This document shows positions 27,194 through 36,548 of a stretch of 64,000 bases of DNA, in pieces. Positions within the stretch are counted from its first letter, which is position 1. Each line of letters starts with the position of its first letter. The translations under genes and the position numbers were made by a program. The stretch is taken from assembly GCA_002835675.1 (NCBI GenBank), contig PIZR01000005.1, positions 248,001-312,000 on the forward strand. The letters run 5' to 3'. The notes below the pieces were generated by a model. That model did not search any database, was not told the origin of the DNA, and worked only from the letters and a program-made list of their open reading frames with translations. This DNA is from Bacillus sp. BA3. GTDB taxonomy: Bacteria > Bacillota > Bacilli > Bacillales > DSM-1321.

Positions 27194-27246
27194 GAACATC
27201 CTTGCTTCATTAAATTAATAAGGAGAAGCTTTGGAGGTGAGTGTTA

Positions 27247-28245
27247 ATGTCCGGGGAAATATTATCGCAAAATGAAATCGATGCTTTGTTATCGGCCATT
27301 TCCACAGGTGAAATGGATGCAGATGATTTAAAAAAAGAAGAAGTAGAAAAAAGAGTGAAAGTATACGACTTTAAAAGGGCGCTTCGGTTTTCTAAGGATC
27401 AAATCCGGAGTTTGACCAGGATACACGAGAACTTTGCAAGGCTGCTGACCACATACTTTTCTGCTCAGCTTAGAACATATGTCCAAATATCCGTTGCTTC
27501 GGCAGATCAAATACCTTACGAAGAGTTTATCCGATCGATTCCTAAAATGACCATCATGAATGTTTTTGAGGTGCCGCCCTTGGATGGCCGGATCATTCTT
27601 GAGGTCAACCCGAATATCGCTTATTCCATGATGGATCGCGTTTTGGGCGGGCGGGGCATAAGCGAGAATAAGGTGGATAGTTTAACGGAAATAGAAACGA
27701 AGATCATGTCGAATTTATTCGAGAAAGCTTTTGAAAATTTACAGGAGGCTTGGGGAACGATTGTTGAAATCGAGCCGGTGATGACAGAGTTCGAGGTGAA
27801 TCCACAATTTTTACAACTGGTTTCACCCAACGATACTGTTGTGGTCATTTCCTTGAATACACAAATCGGCGAAACGAGTGGAATGATTAATGTTTGCATT
27901 CCTCACGTCGTATTGGAACCGATCATACCAAAGTTATCCGCTCATTATTGGATGGGAAATTCCCAAAAGGAAAAAATCCCGGAGGAAATCATGATTTTGG
28001 AAAAGCGTATCCGAAACGCAGATCTTCCCATTATTTCCGAACTTGGTTCCACGGACATCACCATCGAGGATTTTTTGCTGCTTGATGTTGGCGATGTCAT
28101 CGATTTAAATAAGGCAATCGATGAACCTTTGACGATTACCATTGGAGGGATTCCAAAATACAGCGGGCAGCCAGGAAAAGTAGGAAAAAAACATGCTATC
28201 CAGATTCTTGATATTTTGAAAGGGGGAGACGAGGATGGTAAGTGA
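27247..28245 (+). CDS. fliM: Flagellar motor switch protein FliM
   Basis: A 332-residue C-ring protein, the same length as in B. subtilis. The N-terminal peptide LSQNEIDALLSAI binds phospho-CheY; the middle CheC-like domain (DFKRALRFSKDQIRSLTRIH) meets FliG; the C-terminal SpoA domain contains LLLDVGDVIDLNKAIDEPLT. The ATG at 27247 follows GGAGGTGA at 27233-27240, while the in-frame GTG at 27241 touches the site. Its end overlaps fliY by 11 bases. Confidence 0.97.
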   Translation: MSGEILSQNEIDALLSAISTGEMDADDLKKEEVEKRVKVYDFKRALRFSKDQIRSLTRIHENFARLLTTYFSAQLRTYVQISVASADQIPYEEFIRSIPKMTIMNVFEVPPLDGRIILEVNPNIAYSMMDRVLGGRGISENKVDSLTEIETKIMSNLFEKAFENLQEAWGTIVEIEPVMTEFEVNPQFLQLVSPNDTVVVISLNTQIGETSGMINVCIPHVVLEPIIPKLSAHYWMGNSQKEKIPEEIMILEKRIRNADLPIISELGSTDITIEDFLLLDVGDVIDLNKAIDEPLTITIGGIPKYSGQPGKVGKKHAIQILDILKGGDEDGK

Positions 28246-29452
28246 TGGAATGCTTTCGCAAGACGAGATAGATGCCCTTTTAAAAGGTACAAGTGATATA
28301 GAAGATGAGGTGTTCCCTCTCTCGCTTGACGATTATTTATCGATGATGGAACTCGACGCCCTCGGTGAAATCGGTAATATCTCCTTCGGAAGTTCGGCCA
28401 CTGCCCTATCCACTTTGTTGAACCAGAAAGTGGATATCACCACTCCGACGGTTACATTGATTGAAAGGGGACAGATCGCGGAAGAATTCCCGCATCCGTA
28501 TGTAGCGATACAAGTGCAATATACAGAAGGTTTTTCAGGTATAAATATGCTGGTCATCAAGCAGAGCGATGCTGCTATCATTGCGGATTTGATGCTTGGG
28601 GGAGATGGGGAGAATCCTTCAGACCTGCTTGGGGAAATTCAATTGAGTGCTGTTCAGGAAGCCATGAACCAAATGATGGGTTCTGCTGCGACTTCCATGT
28701 CGACCATTTTCAGTAAAAAAGTGGATATTTCTCCACCTAGCATAGATTTACTTAACTTTTTAAATGGTGAAGGTGAAAATGCGATACCGGACGAGGATTT
28801 ATTTGCAAAAATCTCATTCCGTCTCCGTGTCGGCAGCTTAATTGATTCCAGTATCATGCAATTGCTGCCGTTAGAGTTTGCTAAAGGGTTAGTTTCCGAA
28901 TTATTAAATGGAACGGGCGAAAGCGATCCTACCGAGATGAAAACGCAAAAAGTACTAAGTGAACCAGTAACAAACATTCCAACTCAGGAGCGGGCACCAT
29001 TACAGGACAGCCGGTCTGATCGATCGGCAAAAGAAACTTATGGACAAGGCGATCACCAAACCCAACCTATGAACCAAATACCGAATGTACCACAACATTT
29101 TGGTGTTTCATCCGTACCAACAGGACAGCCGGTAAATGTTCAGCCTGCCAGTTTCACCAGTTTTCAGCCTTATCAGCTTCAGGAGTCTGAAACGAAAAAT
29201 CTCAGCATGCTGATGGATATCCCTTTGCAGGTAACTGTGGAGCTTGGAAGAACGAAACGCTCCGTCAAGGATATTTTGGAGCTGTCCTCCGGATCGATCA
29301 TCGAATTGGATAAATTAGCGGGAGAGCCAGTGGATATCCTGGTAAACAGCCGCTTGATAGCAAAAGGCGAGGTAGTGGTTATTGATGAAAACTTTGGAGT
29401 GCGTGTTACGGATATCATGAGTCAGAGTGACCGATTAAATAAAATAAGATAA
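28235..29452 (+). CDS. fliY: Flagellar motor switch phosphatase FliY
   Basis: A 405-residue fusion of a CheC-type CheY-P phosphatase with a FliN-type C-ring domain, typical of Bacillus. The N-terminal LSQDEIDALLKGT copies the CheY-P-binding peptide of FliM. Two phosphatase motifs are visible (LGEIGNISFGSSATALS and VQEAMNQMMGSAATSMS). A Gln/Pro-rich linker (~residues 235-310) precedes the SpoA/FliN domain (LDIPLQVTVELGRTKRSVKD onward). It removes phosphate from CheY at the motor and builds the switch. The linker is longer than in B. subtilis (378 residues). Confidence 0.97.
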   Translation: MVSDGMLSQDEIDALLKGTSDIEDEVFPLSLDDYLSMMELDALGEIGNISFGSSATALSTLLNQKVDITTPTVTLIERGQIAEEFPHPYVAIQVQYTEGFSGINMLVIKQSDAAIIADLMLGGDGENPSDLLGEIQLSAVQEAMNQMMGSAATSMSTIFSKKVDISPPSIDLLNFLNGEGENAIPDEDLFAKISFRLRVGSLIDSSIMQLLPLEFAKGLVSELLNGTGESDPTEMKTQKVLSEPVTNIPTQERAPLQDSRSDRSAKETYGQGDHQTQPMNQIPNVPQHFGVSSVPTGQPVNVQPASFTSFQPYQLQESETKNLSMLMDIPLQVTVELGRTKRSVKDILELSSGSIIELDKLAGEPVDILVNSRLIAKGEVVVIDENFGVRVTDIMSQSDRLNKIR

Positions 29453-29469
29453 TTTGGGGGACGAAAATT

Positions 29470-29832
29470 ATGGCTAATAGAATTTTAATTGTGGACGATG
29501 CAGCATTTATGAGAATGATGATTAAGGATATCCTTTCAAAAAATGGCTTTGAAATAGTCGGGGAAGCAGCAGATGGCGCCCAAGCGGTGGAAAAATATAA
29601 AGAAACTCATCCGGATCTTGTAACGATGGATATTACCATGCCTGAAATGGATGGAATTACAGCATTAAAGGAAATTAAAAAGGTAAATCCTCAAGCTAAG
29701 GTCATCATGTGTTCAGCGATGGGACAGCAAGCAATGGTCATTGATGCAATCCAGGCGGGTGCAAAGGATTTTATCGTGAAGCCATTCCAGGCAGACCGTG
29801 TTTTGGAAGCCATAAATAAAGCATTAAGTTAA
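29470..29832 (+). CDS. cheY: Chemotaxis response regulator CheY
   Basis: A 120-residue single receiver domain. Asp9-Asp10 form the acidic pocket, Asp54 (VTMDITMPEMDG) is the phosphorylation site, and the conserved Thr/Ser and Lys positions appear as CSAMGQ and FIVKPFQ. Phospho-CheY binds FliM and in Bacillus promotes counter-clockwise rotation. It lies between fliY, its phosphatase, and fliO. GGGGGACG precedes the ATG. Confidence 0.98.
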   Translation: MANRILIVDDAAFMRMMIKDILSKNGFEIVGEAADGAQAVEKYKETHPDLVTMDITMPEMDGITALKEIKKVNPQAKVIMCSAMGQQAMVIDAIQAGAKDFIVKPFQADRVLEAINKALS

Positions 29833-29847
29833 GAGGGTGTCTTCATA

Positions 29848-30507
29848 TTGTTTTTAATTAAAAAATGGCTTCAGGTCTCACTGATGATAGCAGTATTATT
29901 CTCTGGGGCGATACAGGCCCATGCGGAAGATCTTGAAAAAACAGTGAAGGATGTTTATGAACAGCCAGATGATTTAAAGGTGGATAAAGGTGAATCAAAA
30001 GGCTCGAAATCTACCAAACAGACAACGAATCCTGACAAAGTGGGGATAACCGTTTGGGAGTTTCTGAGGATGATATTTGCTACTATTTTTGTAGTGGCCC
30101 TTCTATATATCCTATTAAAGTTCATCAATAAAAAAAGTAAATCGTATCAAAAGGCAAATTCAGTGGAGAATTTAGGCGGTACGGGCCTTGGCGCAAATCG
30201 TTCTGTCCAGCTTGTTAAAGTCGGCGGGAGAATATTGGTGATCGGGGTCGGTGAAAATATTCAGCTCTTGAAAGAAATAGATGATCCAGAGGAATATGAA
30301 CAGCTTTTGAAAGATCACAACGATAAGATCGATCAAATGATCCAGCCAGGGGAACTTGCAATGAAGTTAAAAAATAATTGGTTGAAGAAAAGCGGATCCG
30401 AAACCGCCAGTTTCTCTGCAGAGTTCAAAAATCAACTTGATCAATTGTCTGCTAGCAGGAAAAAGCTGTTAAAGGAGCTTGATAGGAAAGGAAGAGACAA
30501 TGAATGA
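29848..30507 (+). CDS. fliO: Flagellar biosynthesis protein FliO (FliZ)
   Basis: A 219-residue membrane protein. Residues ~8-26 look like a cleavable signal peptide (LQVSLMIAVLFSGAIQAHAE), and a second membrane helix follows at ~69-90 (FLRMIFATIFVVALLYILLK). The cytoplasmic part has the FliO core (GANRSVQLVKVGGRILVIGV). FliO helps assemble the FliP export gate. It starts with TTG at 29848 behind AAGAGGGTG, and its stop overlaps the fliP start. Confidence 0.93.
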   Translation: MFLIKKWLQVSLMIAVLFSGAIQAHAEDLEKTVKDVYEQPDDLKVDKGESKGSKSTKQTTNPDKVGITVWEFLRMIFATIFVVALLYILLKFINKKSKSYQKANSVENLGGTGLGANRSVQLVKVGGRILVIGVGENIQLLKEIDDPEEYEQLLKDHNDKIDQMIQPGELAMKLKNNWLKKSGSETASFSAEFKNQLDQLSASRKKLLKELDRKGRDNE

Positions 30508-31169
30508 ATGAGTTCATGGAGTTTTTTAATAACAGTGATCCCACTAATGTCTCTACTTCCGTCAAACTTGTTCTACTGATGACTGTCTTATCGCTGGCTC
30601 CAAGCATATTGATCCTGATGACCTGTTTTACTAGAATCATCATTGTCCTGAGCTTTGTGAGAACATCGCTAGCTACACAGCAGATGCCGCCGAATCAGGT
30701 GTTGATCGGCCTGGCACTTTTCATGACATTTTTCATAATGGCACCGACTTTTCAGGAAGTGAATGAAAAGGCATTAACCCCGTTATTTAATGAAGAGATA
30801 GATTTAGAAGAAGCATATGTACAGGCCTCGATACCATTTAAGGAATTCATGAGTGCCCATACAAGACAGAAGGACCTTGAGCTATTCTTGGAATATGCCA
30901 AGGTGGATAAGCCTGAAACGATACAGGACATTCCCTTGACGGCCTTTGTACCTGCTTTTGCAATCAGTGAAATCAAAACAGCTTTTCAAATAGGTTTCAT
31001 GATTTTCATTCCCTTTTTGGTTATTGATATGGTCATTGCAAGTGTCCTGATGTCGATGGGGATGATGATGTTGCCGCCAGTCATGATTTCCCTGCCATTT
31101 AAAATCCTCCTTTTCATTCTTGTAGACGGATGGTATTTAGTGGTGAAGTCTTTATTACAGAGTTTTTAA
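30504..31169 (+). CDS. fliP: Flagellar export gate protein FliP
   Basis: A 221-residue membrane protein of the export-gate core. Signatures are LMTCFTRIIIVLSFVRTSLA, TQQMPPNQVLIGLALFMTFF, and VIASVLMSMGMMMLPPVMIS near the C terminus; four hydrophobic segments are visible. No long cleavable signal peptide is apparent, unlike the enterobacterial form. The ATG at 30504 overlaps the fliO stop by four bases. Confidence 0.96.
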   Translation: MNEFMEFFNNSDPTNVSTSVKLVLLMTVLSLAPSILILMTCFTRIIIVLSFVRTSLATQQMPPNQVLIGLALFMTFFIMAPTFQEVNEKALTPLFNEEIDLEEAYVQASIPFKEFMSAHTRQKDLELFLEYAKVDKPETIQDIPLTAFVPAFAISEIKTAFQIGFMIFIPFLVIDMVIASVLMSMGMMMLPPVMISLPFKILLFILVDGWYLVVKSLLQSF

Positions 31170-31183
31170 GCAGGTGAGTAAAA

Positions 31184-31453
31184 ATGAGTGCAGATTTTGT
31201 TATTGATATAGCAGAAAAAGGAATTTATATGGTATTGATTATCGCTGGCCCATTGATGGTAATCGCTCTTATTGTAGGACTATTAGTAAGCATCTTTCAG
31301 GCAACTACACAGATTCAGGAACAAACCTTGGCATTTGTTCCGAAAATCGTCGCAGTCTTATTGGGACTCATTTTATTGGCTCCATGGATGTTGAGCCACC
31401 TATTATCATATGCAAATGAAATATTCGGTAATCTGAATCGATTTGTAGGGTAG
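31184..31453 (+). CDS. fliQ: Flagellar export gate protein FliQ
   Basis: An 89-residue protein with two membrane helices (residues ~16-40 and ~52-74) and the FliQ signature IFQATTQIQEQTLAFVPKI. It stacks around the FliP-FliR complex in the export gate. It lies between fliP and fliR, with four bases to fliR. Confidence 0.96.
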   Translation: MSADFVIDIAEKGIYMVLIIAGPLMVIALIVGLLVSIFQATTQIQEQTLAFVPKIVAVLLGLILLAPWMLSHLLSYANEIFGNLNRFVG

Positions 31454-31456
31454 GGC

Positions 31457-32233
31457 ATGGAGGAATTATTTCCGCACTTTCCCGCCTTTTTATTAATTGT
31501 GGTACGGGTCACTACGTTTTTCGTGGCCATGCCGATTTTTTCGTACCGTTCTATACCGGTACAACATCGGGTCGGGCTTGGAATCTTCCTTGCCTGGATC
31601 ATGTACTACACCATTGATGCTCCGGTTCTGGAATTGGATGTCACATTTTATTTATTGATCATGAAGGAAGCGCTTGTTGGCCTTTTCATTGGGTTTGCAG
31701 CGTATATGATTTTATCGGCCGTTCAAATAGCTGGCGGATTGATTGATTTTCAAATGGGTTTTTCAATAGCGAATGTCATCGATCCCCAAACGGGGGCACA
31801 AAGCCCGTTGATGGGACAATATCTTTATACAATCGCTCTATTATTCCTATTGAGTACTAATGGCCATCATTTGCTTTTGGATGGAATTTTTTATAGTTAT
31901 CAGTTCATCCCGATTGACCAATTATTTGTACCATTCGGAGATCATGCGCTGATAGAATACGTGGCCAAAGCTTTTAGCAAAGCTTTCATGATTGCTTTTC
32001 AAATGTCCATACCTGTGGTGGGAAGTATTTTCTTAGTGGATGTCACGTTAGGGATACTTGCCAGGACAGTTCCTCAATTAAATGTATTCGTTGTTGGGAT
32101 TCCAGTGAAAATCATTGCCGGCTTAGCGGTTATCATACTGGTAATGGGGATGATGATGACGGTTGTCACCCAACTCTTCAATTTCTTGCTTTTGACCATG
32201 CGTCACCTAATGCAGTTGATTGGAGGCGCTTGA
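31457..32233 (+). CDS. fliR: Flagellar export gate protein FliR
   Basis: A 258-residue polytopic membrane protein with about six hydrophobic segments. Typical stretches are RVTTFFVAMPIFSYRSIPVQ, EALVGLFIGFAAYMILSAVQ and FDFQMGF-like IDFQMGFSIANVIDPQTGAQ. FliR completes the FliP5-Q4-R1 gate. Its stop ends two bases before the flhB start. Confidence 0.96.
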   Translation: MEELFPHFPAFLLIVVRVTTFFVAMPIFSYRSIPVQHRVGLGIFLAWIMYYTIDAPVLELDVTFYLLIMKEALVGLFIGFAAYMILSAVQIAGGLIDFQMGFSIANVIDPQTGAQSPLMGQYLYTIALLFLLSTNGHHLLLDGIFYSYQFIPIDQLFVPFGDHALIEYVAKAFSKAFMIAFQMSIPVVGSIFLVDVTLGILARTVPQLNVFVVGIPVKIIAGLAVIILVMGMMMTVVTQLFNFLLLTMRHLMQLIGGA

Positions 32234-32234
32234 T

Positions 32235-33317
32235 ATGGTGAGGTTTCAGCTGGATTTGCAGTTTTTCGCTGGTGAAAAGACCGAAAAGGCGACTCCCAAA
32301 AAACGTCAGGATTCGAAGAAAAAAGGTCAGGTGGCAAAGAGTCAGGATGTAAATACCTCTGTGAATTTAATTGCCGTGTTTTCTGTGTTATTGCTTATGG
32401 GACCGTACATGTATAATCATTTGCTCGGTCTTACGAAAGAATATCTGCAACATTTTACCTTGGCTGGATTCAGTGAGGAGAATATGCAAATTATCATGAT
32501 AGAGGTTTTAAAGGAGATGGGCCTTATCCTAGGACCCGTTTTTGCAGCAGCGATAGTCGCTGGGATATTGGCTAATGTCATGCAAGTCGGGTTTCTGTTT
32601 TCGACTGAATCCATACAGTTCAAACTTGATAAATTGGATCCCATTAAAGGATTCAAACGTATTTTTTCAATGAGGGCCATTGTTGAGTTATTGAAATCCA
32701 TTCTTAAAATATCATTTGTTGGTTTTGTTGCCTTTTATGTACTATGGCAGCGCATGGACGAGATTATGATTTTATCACAGATTTCTGTGGAAGAAGCGAT
32801 GGCAACATTGGCGGATATTACGATTAAAGTAGGATTTTATGCTGCCGTGGCTTTATTGTTCATTGCTCTATTAGACTATTTGTATCAAAAATATGACTTT
32901 GAAAAAAACATCCGGATGTCCAAACAGGATATTAAGGATGAATATAAAAATTCCGAAGGGGACCCGCTCATCAAATCCAAGATAAAGCAAAAGCAGAGGC
33001 AGATGGCCGCTCAAAGAATGATGCAGGAAATTCCCAATGCGGATGTCGTCATCACTAACCCGACGCATTTTGCTATTGCTTTAAAATATGATGAAGAAAA
33101 AGCTGAGGCTCCGTATGTAGTGGCAAAGGGCGTTGATTTTGTTGCCCAGAAAATTAAATTCATTGCCAAAGAAAATGATGTGATCATGGTGGAAAATCGG
33201 CCTTTGGCGAGGTCTTTATATGATCAAGCTGAATTAGGCCAAGCGATACCTGAAGAGTTCTTTAAGGCGGTCGCTGAAATACTGGCCTTTGTATATAAAA
33301 CCAAAGGTAAACTGTAA
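32235..33317 (+). CDS. flhB: Flagellar export switch protein FlhB
   Basis: A 360-residue export-gate protein, the same length as B. subtilis FlhB. The N-terminal EKTEKATPKKRQDSKKKGQV is the family signature; four membrane helices follow to about residue 215. The cytoplasmic domain carries NPTH at about residue 275 (VVITNPTHFAIALKYD), where FlhB cleaves itself to allow the switch from hook to filament export. ATG at 32235 follows TTGGAGGCG at 32220-32228; the frame's upstream TTG at 32220 lies in this site and within fliR. Confidence 0.97.
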   Translation: MVRFQLDLQFFAGEKTEKATPKKRQDSKKKGQVAKSQDVNTSVNLIAVFSVLLLMGPYMYNHLLGLTKEYLQHFTLAGFSEENMQIIMIEVLKEMGLILGPVFAAAIVAGILANVMQVGFLFSTESIQFKLDKLDPIKGFKRIFSMRAIVELLKSILKISFVGFVAFYVLWQRMDEIMILSQISVEEAMATLADITIKVGFYAAVALLFIALLDYLYQKYDFEKNIRMSKQDIKDEYKNSEGDPLIKSKIKQKQRQMAAQRMMQEIPNADVVITNPTHFAIALKYDEEKAEAPYVVAKGVDFVAQKIKFIAKENDVIMVENRPLARSLYDQAELGQAIPEEFFKAVAEILAFVYKTKGKL

Positions 33318-33357
33318 AGAAGTAATAGGGTAACCCGCTAGTTAGGAGAGAAAAAAC

Positions 33358-35394
33358 ATGCGAGCAAGAGATTTAGTTGTTATATCGAGCGTCATCATGA
33401 TCGTTGCCATGTTGGTCATTCCATTGCCAACATGGTTGTTAAGTATTTTACTCCTTTTAAATATCTCTCTTGCGCTGCTGGTTCTATTGACTACGATGAA
33501 TATGAAAGAACCTCTCGAATTTTCAATCTTTCCTTCCTTGCTCCTTTTACTGACATTGTTCAGGCTGGGGTTGAATGTTTCGACGACTCGTGCCATTTTG
33601 ACCTATGGTGATGCTGGGGGAGTTGTAGAAACCTTTGGGTCGTTTGTAGTCGGCGGTAACGTGCTTGTAGGATTAGTTGTATTCATCATTTTGGTCATCA
33701 TCAATTTCATCGTCATCACGAAAGGTTCCGAACGGGTCTCGGAGGTAGCGGCAAGGTTTACGCTGGATGCGATGCCAGGGAAACAGATGGCCATCGATGC
33801 AGATTTAAATGCTGGGATGATCTCCGAAAACGAAGCACGTGCCAGAAGGGAAAAAATTAGTAACGAAGCAGACTTTTATGGATCCATGGATGGGGCTAGT
33901 AAGTTTGTTAAAGGGGACGCCATAGCGGGCATCATCATTGTCATCATTAACTTGATTTTCGGTATGATCATTGGCGTCATGCAATTGGACATGAGCTTTG
34001 GAGAAGCAGCCGTCCATTTTTCCATGTTATCGGTTGGTGACGGAATCGTGAGTCAGGTACCAGCTTTATTGATTTCTACAGCTACGGGAATTGTCGTAAC
34101 CCGGGCAGCCTCGAATGGAAACCTCGGAGCGGATATTGTTGAACAGTTATTTCAATTTCCCAAAATGCTTTACCTAACAGCAGCAACCATTTTCCTTTTA
34201 GGGTTATTCACTCCCATTTCCGACTTGTTCACCATTCCGATCGCTGCTTTATTAGTCGTTGGAGGGTATACAATTTCAAGGATACCGAAGCAGGACGAAA
34301 GTGAAATACAAGAAATGGAGGAAGTGCTGGAAACCGATGAAATGAAAAGCCCAGAAAGCGTCGTTAACCTTTTAAGTGTCGACCCGATCGAATTTGAGTT
34401 TGGATATGGACTGATTCCGCTTGCGGATGCCAATCAAGGGGGAGACCTACTGGACCGGGTCGTCATGATCCGCCGGCAGCTTGCAATTGAGTTGGGACTC
34501 GTGATCCCTGTCGTCAGAATACGTGATAATATTCAGTTGAATCCTAATGAGTATCGGCTGAAGATTAAGGGAAGTGTCATGGCAAAGGGGGAATTGCTCC
34601 TAAATCATTTCTTGGCCATGAGTCCAGGGATGGAAGATGATTCAATAGAAGGAATCGATACGATAGAACCGTCTTTCGGTTTACCGGCCAAGTGGATTAC
34701 GGATGATATGAAAGAACATGCCGAGATTCTGGGTTATACAGTTGTGGACCCGCCAAGTGTTGTATCCACCCACTTGACGGAAGTCATAAAGTCCAATGCG
34801 CAGGAATTATTGGGCAGGCAGGAAACGAAACAATTGATCGATCATCTTCACGAATCGGCACCTATACTAGTAGAGGAAGTCACTCCGAATCCCTTGTCTA
34901 TAGGAGATGTACAAAAGGTATTGGCAAAACTATTGAAGGAAAAGGTTTCGATAAGGAATTTACCGATCATTTTCGAAACGCTTGCTGATTATGGCAAGTT
35001 ATCGACTGACACAGATTTGCTTACCGAATATGTAAGGCAGAACTTAGCGAGACAAATAACAAATTCTTTTATTGCGGATGAAAATAGAATTAAAGTCATA
35101 ACATTATCGGGGAAAGTTGAAAAGACCATCGCTGATGGTATACAGCAAACTGAACATGGTAATTTTTTATCATTGGATCCAACTCTATCGCAATCCATAT
35201 TGGAGGCAGTTGCAGCCAAATTGGAAGAGCTGACCCTAATGGATCACCAACCGATCCTACTCTGCTCTCCGGCAGTAAGGATGTATGCCCGGCAATTAAC
35301 TGAACGTTATTTTCCTAATGTACCGATTCTTTCATACAATGAACTCGAATCGAATGTGGAAGTACAAAGTGTAGGGGTGGTGAATATCGATTGA
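33358..35394 (+). CDS. flhA: Flagellar export gate protein FlhA
   Basis: A 678-residue protein with eight membrane helices in the first ~330 residues and a large cytoplasmic domain that docks chaperone-substrate complexes. The FHIPEP region is seen as FIVITKGSERVSEVAARFTL followed by DAMPGKQMAIDADLNAG. The cytoplasmic part has GYGLIPLADANQGGDLLDRV and the C-terminal LLCSPAVRMYARQLTERYFP. TAGGAGAG precedes the ATG; the stop overlaps flhF. Confidence 0.98.
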   Translation: MRARDLVVISSVIMIVAMLVIPLPTWLLSILLLLNISLALLVLLTTMNMKEPLEFSIFPSLLLLLTLFRLGLNVSTTRAILTYGDAGGVVETFGSFVVGGNVLVGLVVFIILVIINFIVITKGSERVSEVAARFTLDAMPGKQMAIDADLNAGMISENEARARREKISNEADFYGSMDGASKFVKGDAIAGIIIVIINLIFGMIIGVMQLDMSFGEAAVHFSMLSVGDGIVSQVPALLISTATGIVVTRAASNGNLGADIVEQLFQFPKMLYLTAATIFLLGLFTPISDLFTIPIAALLVVGGYTISRIPKQDESEIQEMEEVLETDEMKSPESVVNLLSVDPIEFEFGYGLIPLADANQGGDLLDRVVMIRRQLAIELGLVIPVVRIRDNIQLNPNEYRLKIKGSVMAKGELLLNHFLAMSPGMEDDSIEGIDTIEPSFGLPAKWITDDMKEHAEILGYTVVDPPSVVSTHLTEVIKSNAQELLGRQETKQLIDHLHESAPILVEEVTPNPLSIGDVQKVLAKLLKEKVSIRNLPIIFETLADYGKLSTDTDLLTEYVRQNLARQITNSFIADENRIKVITLSGKVEKTIADGIQQTEHGNFLSLDPTLSQSILEAVAAKLEELTLMDHQPILLCSPAVRMYARQLTERYFPNVPILSYNELESNVEVQSVGVVNID

Positions 35395-36548
35395 AGGTAA
35401 AGAAATATTTGGCGCCATCAATGAACGAGGCAATGAAGCGAATAAGGACGGAACTAGGCAGTGATGCAGTAATCTTAAGTTCGAAGGCTGTATATAATGG
35501 TGGTTTCTTAGGATTATTCAAAAAGAGGAATATTGAAGTCATTGCAGCCATAGACCCTGTGTCCCAGCCTATCCAAGCCGTAACCAAGCAAAAATCGAAG
35601 AAGTTGCCATCAAAGCTGGAAATGGCAAGTCATGCCCCTGAACCTAATGAAGGGAATGGGGAAAGTGCTGACTTATTAAAAGAAATCGAAGGTTTGAAAG
35701 ATATGATAAAGAGTTTGCAAATCTATTCAACTGATAAAAAATATCCGGGGAAGCTGGAGAAAATCCACGAATACCTAACCGAGCAGGAAGTGGATATATC
35801 ACTTCGATCCCAAATCATGGATGAATTGCTTGAAAAATGGTTCGTTTTTAAACAGCAATCCACTGATGAAGAGGTTCAAGTTTGGTTGGAAGAAGCCATG
35901 CTCGGGATTTTAGAAGAAGTTGGAAACGGAAAACCCGGGCTGCAAAAAAAATATATTAATATTGTTGGCCCAACAGGTGTGGGAAAGACAACGACCTTAG
36001 CAAAAGTAGCTGCGGAAACCATGTTAAAGCATGATAAAAAGGTGGCCTTCATTACGACGGATACGTACAGGATTGCTGCAATAGATCAACTTAAGACATA
36101 TGCCAAGATTTTAAACGTTCCAATTGAAGTCGCTTATAATTTGGAAGACTTCAAAAGGGCTGCTGAACGCTTCTCCCATTATGATTTTGTTTTTATTGAT
36201 ACGGCCGGAAGGAATTTCCGTAACCCGCAATATGTCAAGGATCTTAATGAAATCATCCATTTTACAGATGAGATGGAAACCTATTTAGTATTGTCATTGA
36301 CCTCTAAACAAAAGGATATGGAAGATATTTATCGACAGTTTGCTGCCATACCTATTAAACAGGTTATTTTTACAAAAGCGGACGAAACCTCCACTTTCGG
36401 GCAAATATTCAATTTTATACATACTCATAAATTAGGAGCCGCCTATATAACAGATGGACAAAATGTGCCAGACGATATTGAAATAGCTACATCATCACAG
36501 CTATTGAAAATGGCTATTGGGGCTAATAAATATGAAAGATCAAGCTGA
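35391..36548 (+). CDS. flhF: Flagellar SRP-type GTPase FlhF
   Basis: A 385-residue SRP-family GTPase that sets flagellar number and placement. The N-terminal B domain (residues 1-~115, KVKKYLAPSMNEAMKRIRTE) is followed by the N and G domains: G1 [15 protein letters not shown] (about 193-207), the SRP-type DTYRIAAIDQLKTYA, G3 DTAGRN and G4 TKADET. TTG at 35391 is used, overlapping the flhA stop. It pairs with FlhG, encoded next. Confidence 0.97.
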   Translation: MKVKKYLAPSMNEAMKRIRTELGSDAVILSSKAVYNGGFLGLFKKRNIEVIAAIDPVSQPIQAVTKQKSKKLPSKLEMASHAPEPNEGNGESADLLKEIEGLKDMIKSLQIYSTDKKYPGKLEKIHEYLTEQEVDISLRSQIMDELLEKWFVFKQQSTDEEVQVWLEEAMLGILEEVGNGKPGLQKKYINIVGPTGVGKTTTLAKVAAETMLKHDKKVAFITTDTYRIAAIDQLKTYAKILNVPIEVAYNLEDFKRAAERFSHYDFVFIDTAGRNFRNPQYVKDLNEIIHFTDEMETYLVLSLTSKQKDMEDIYRQFAAIPIKQVIFTKADETSTFGQIFNFIHTHKLGAAYITDGQNVPDDIEIATSSQLLKMAIGANKYERSS

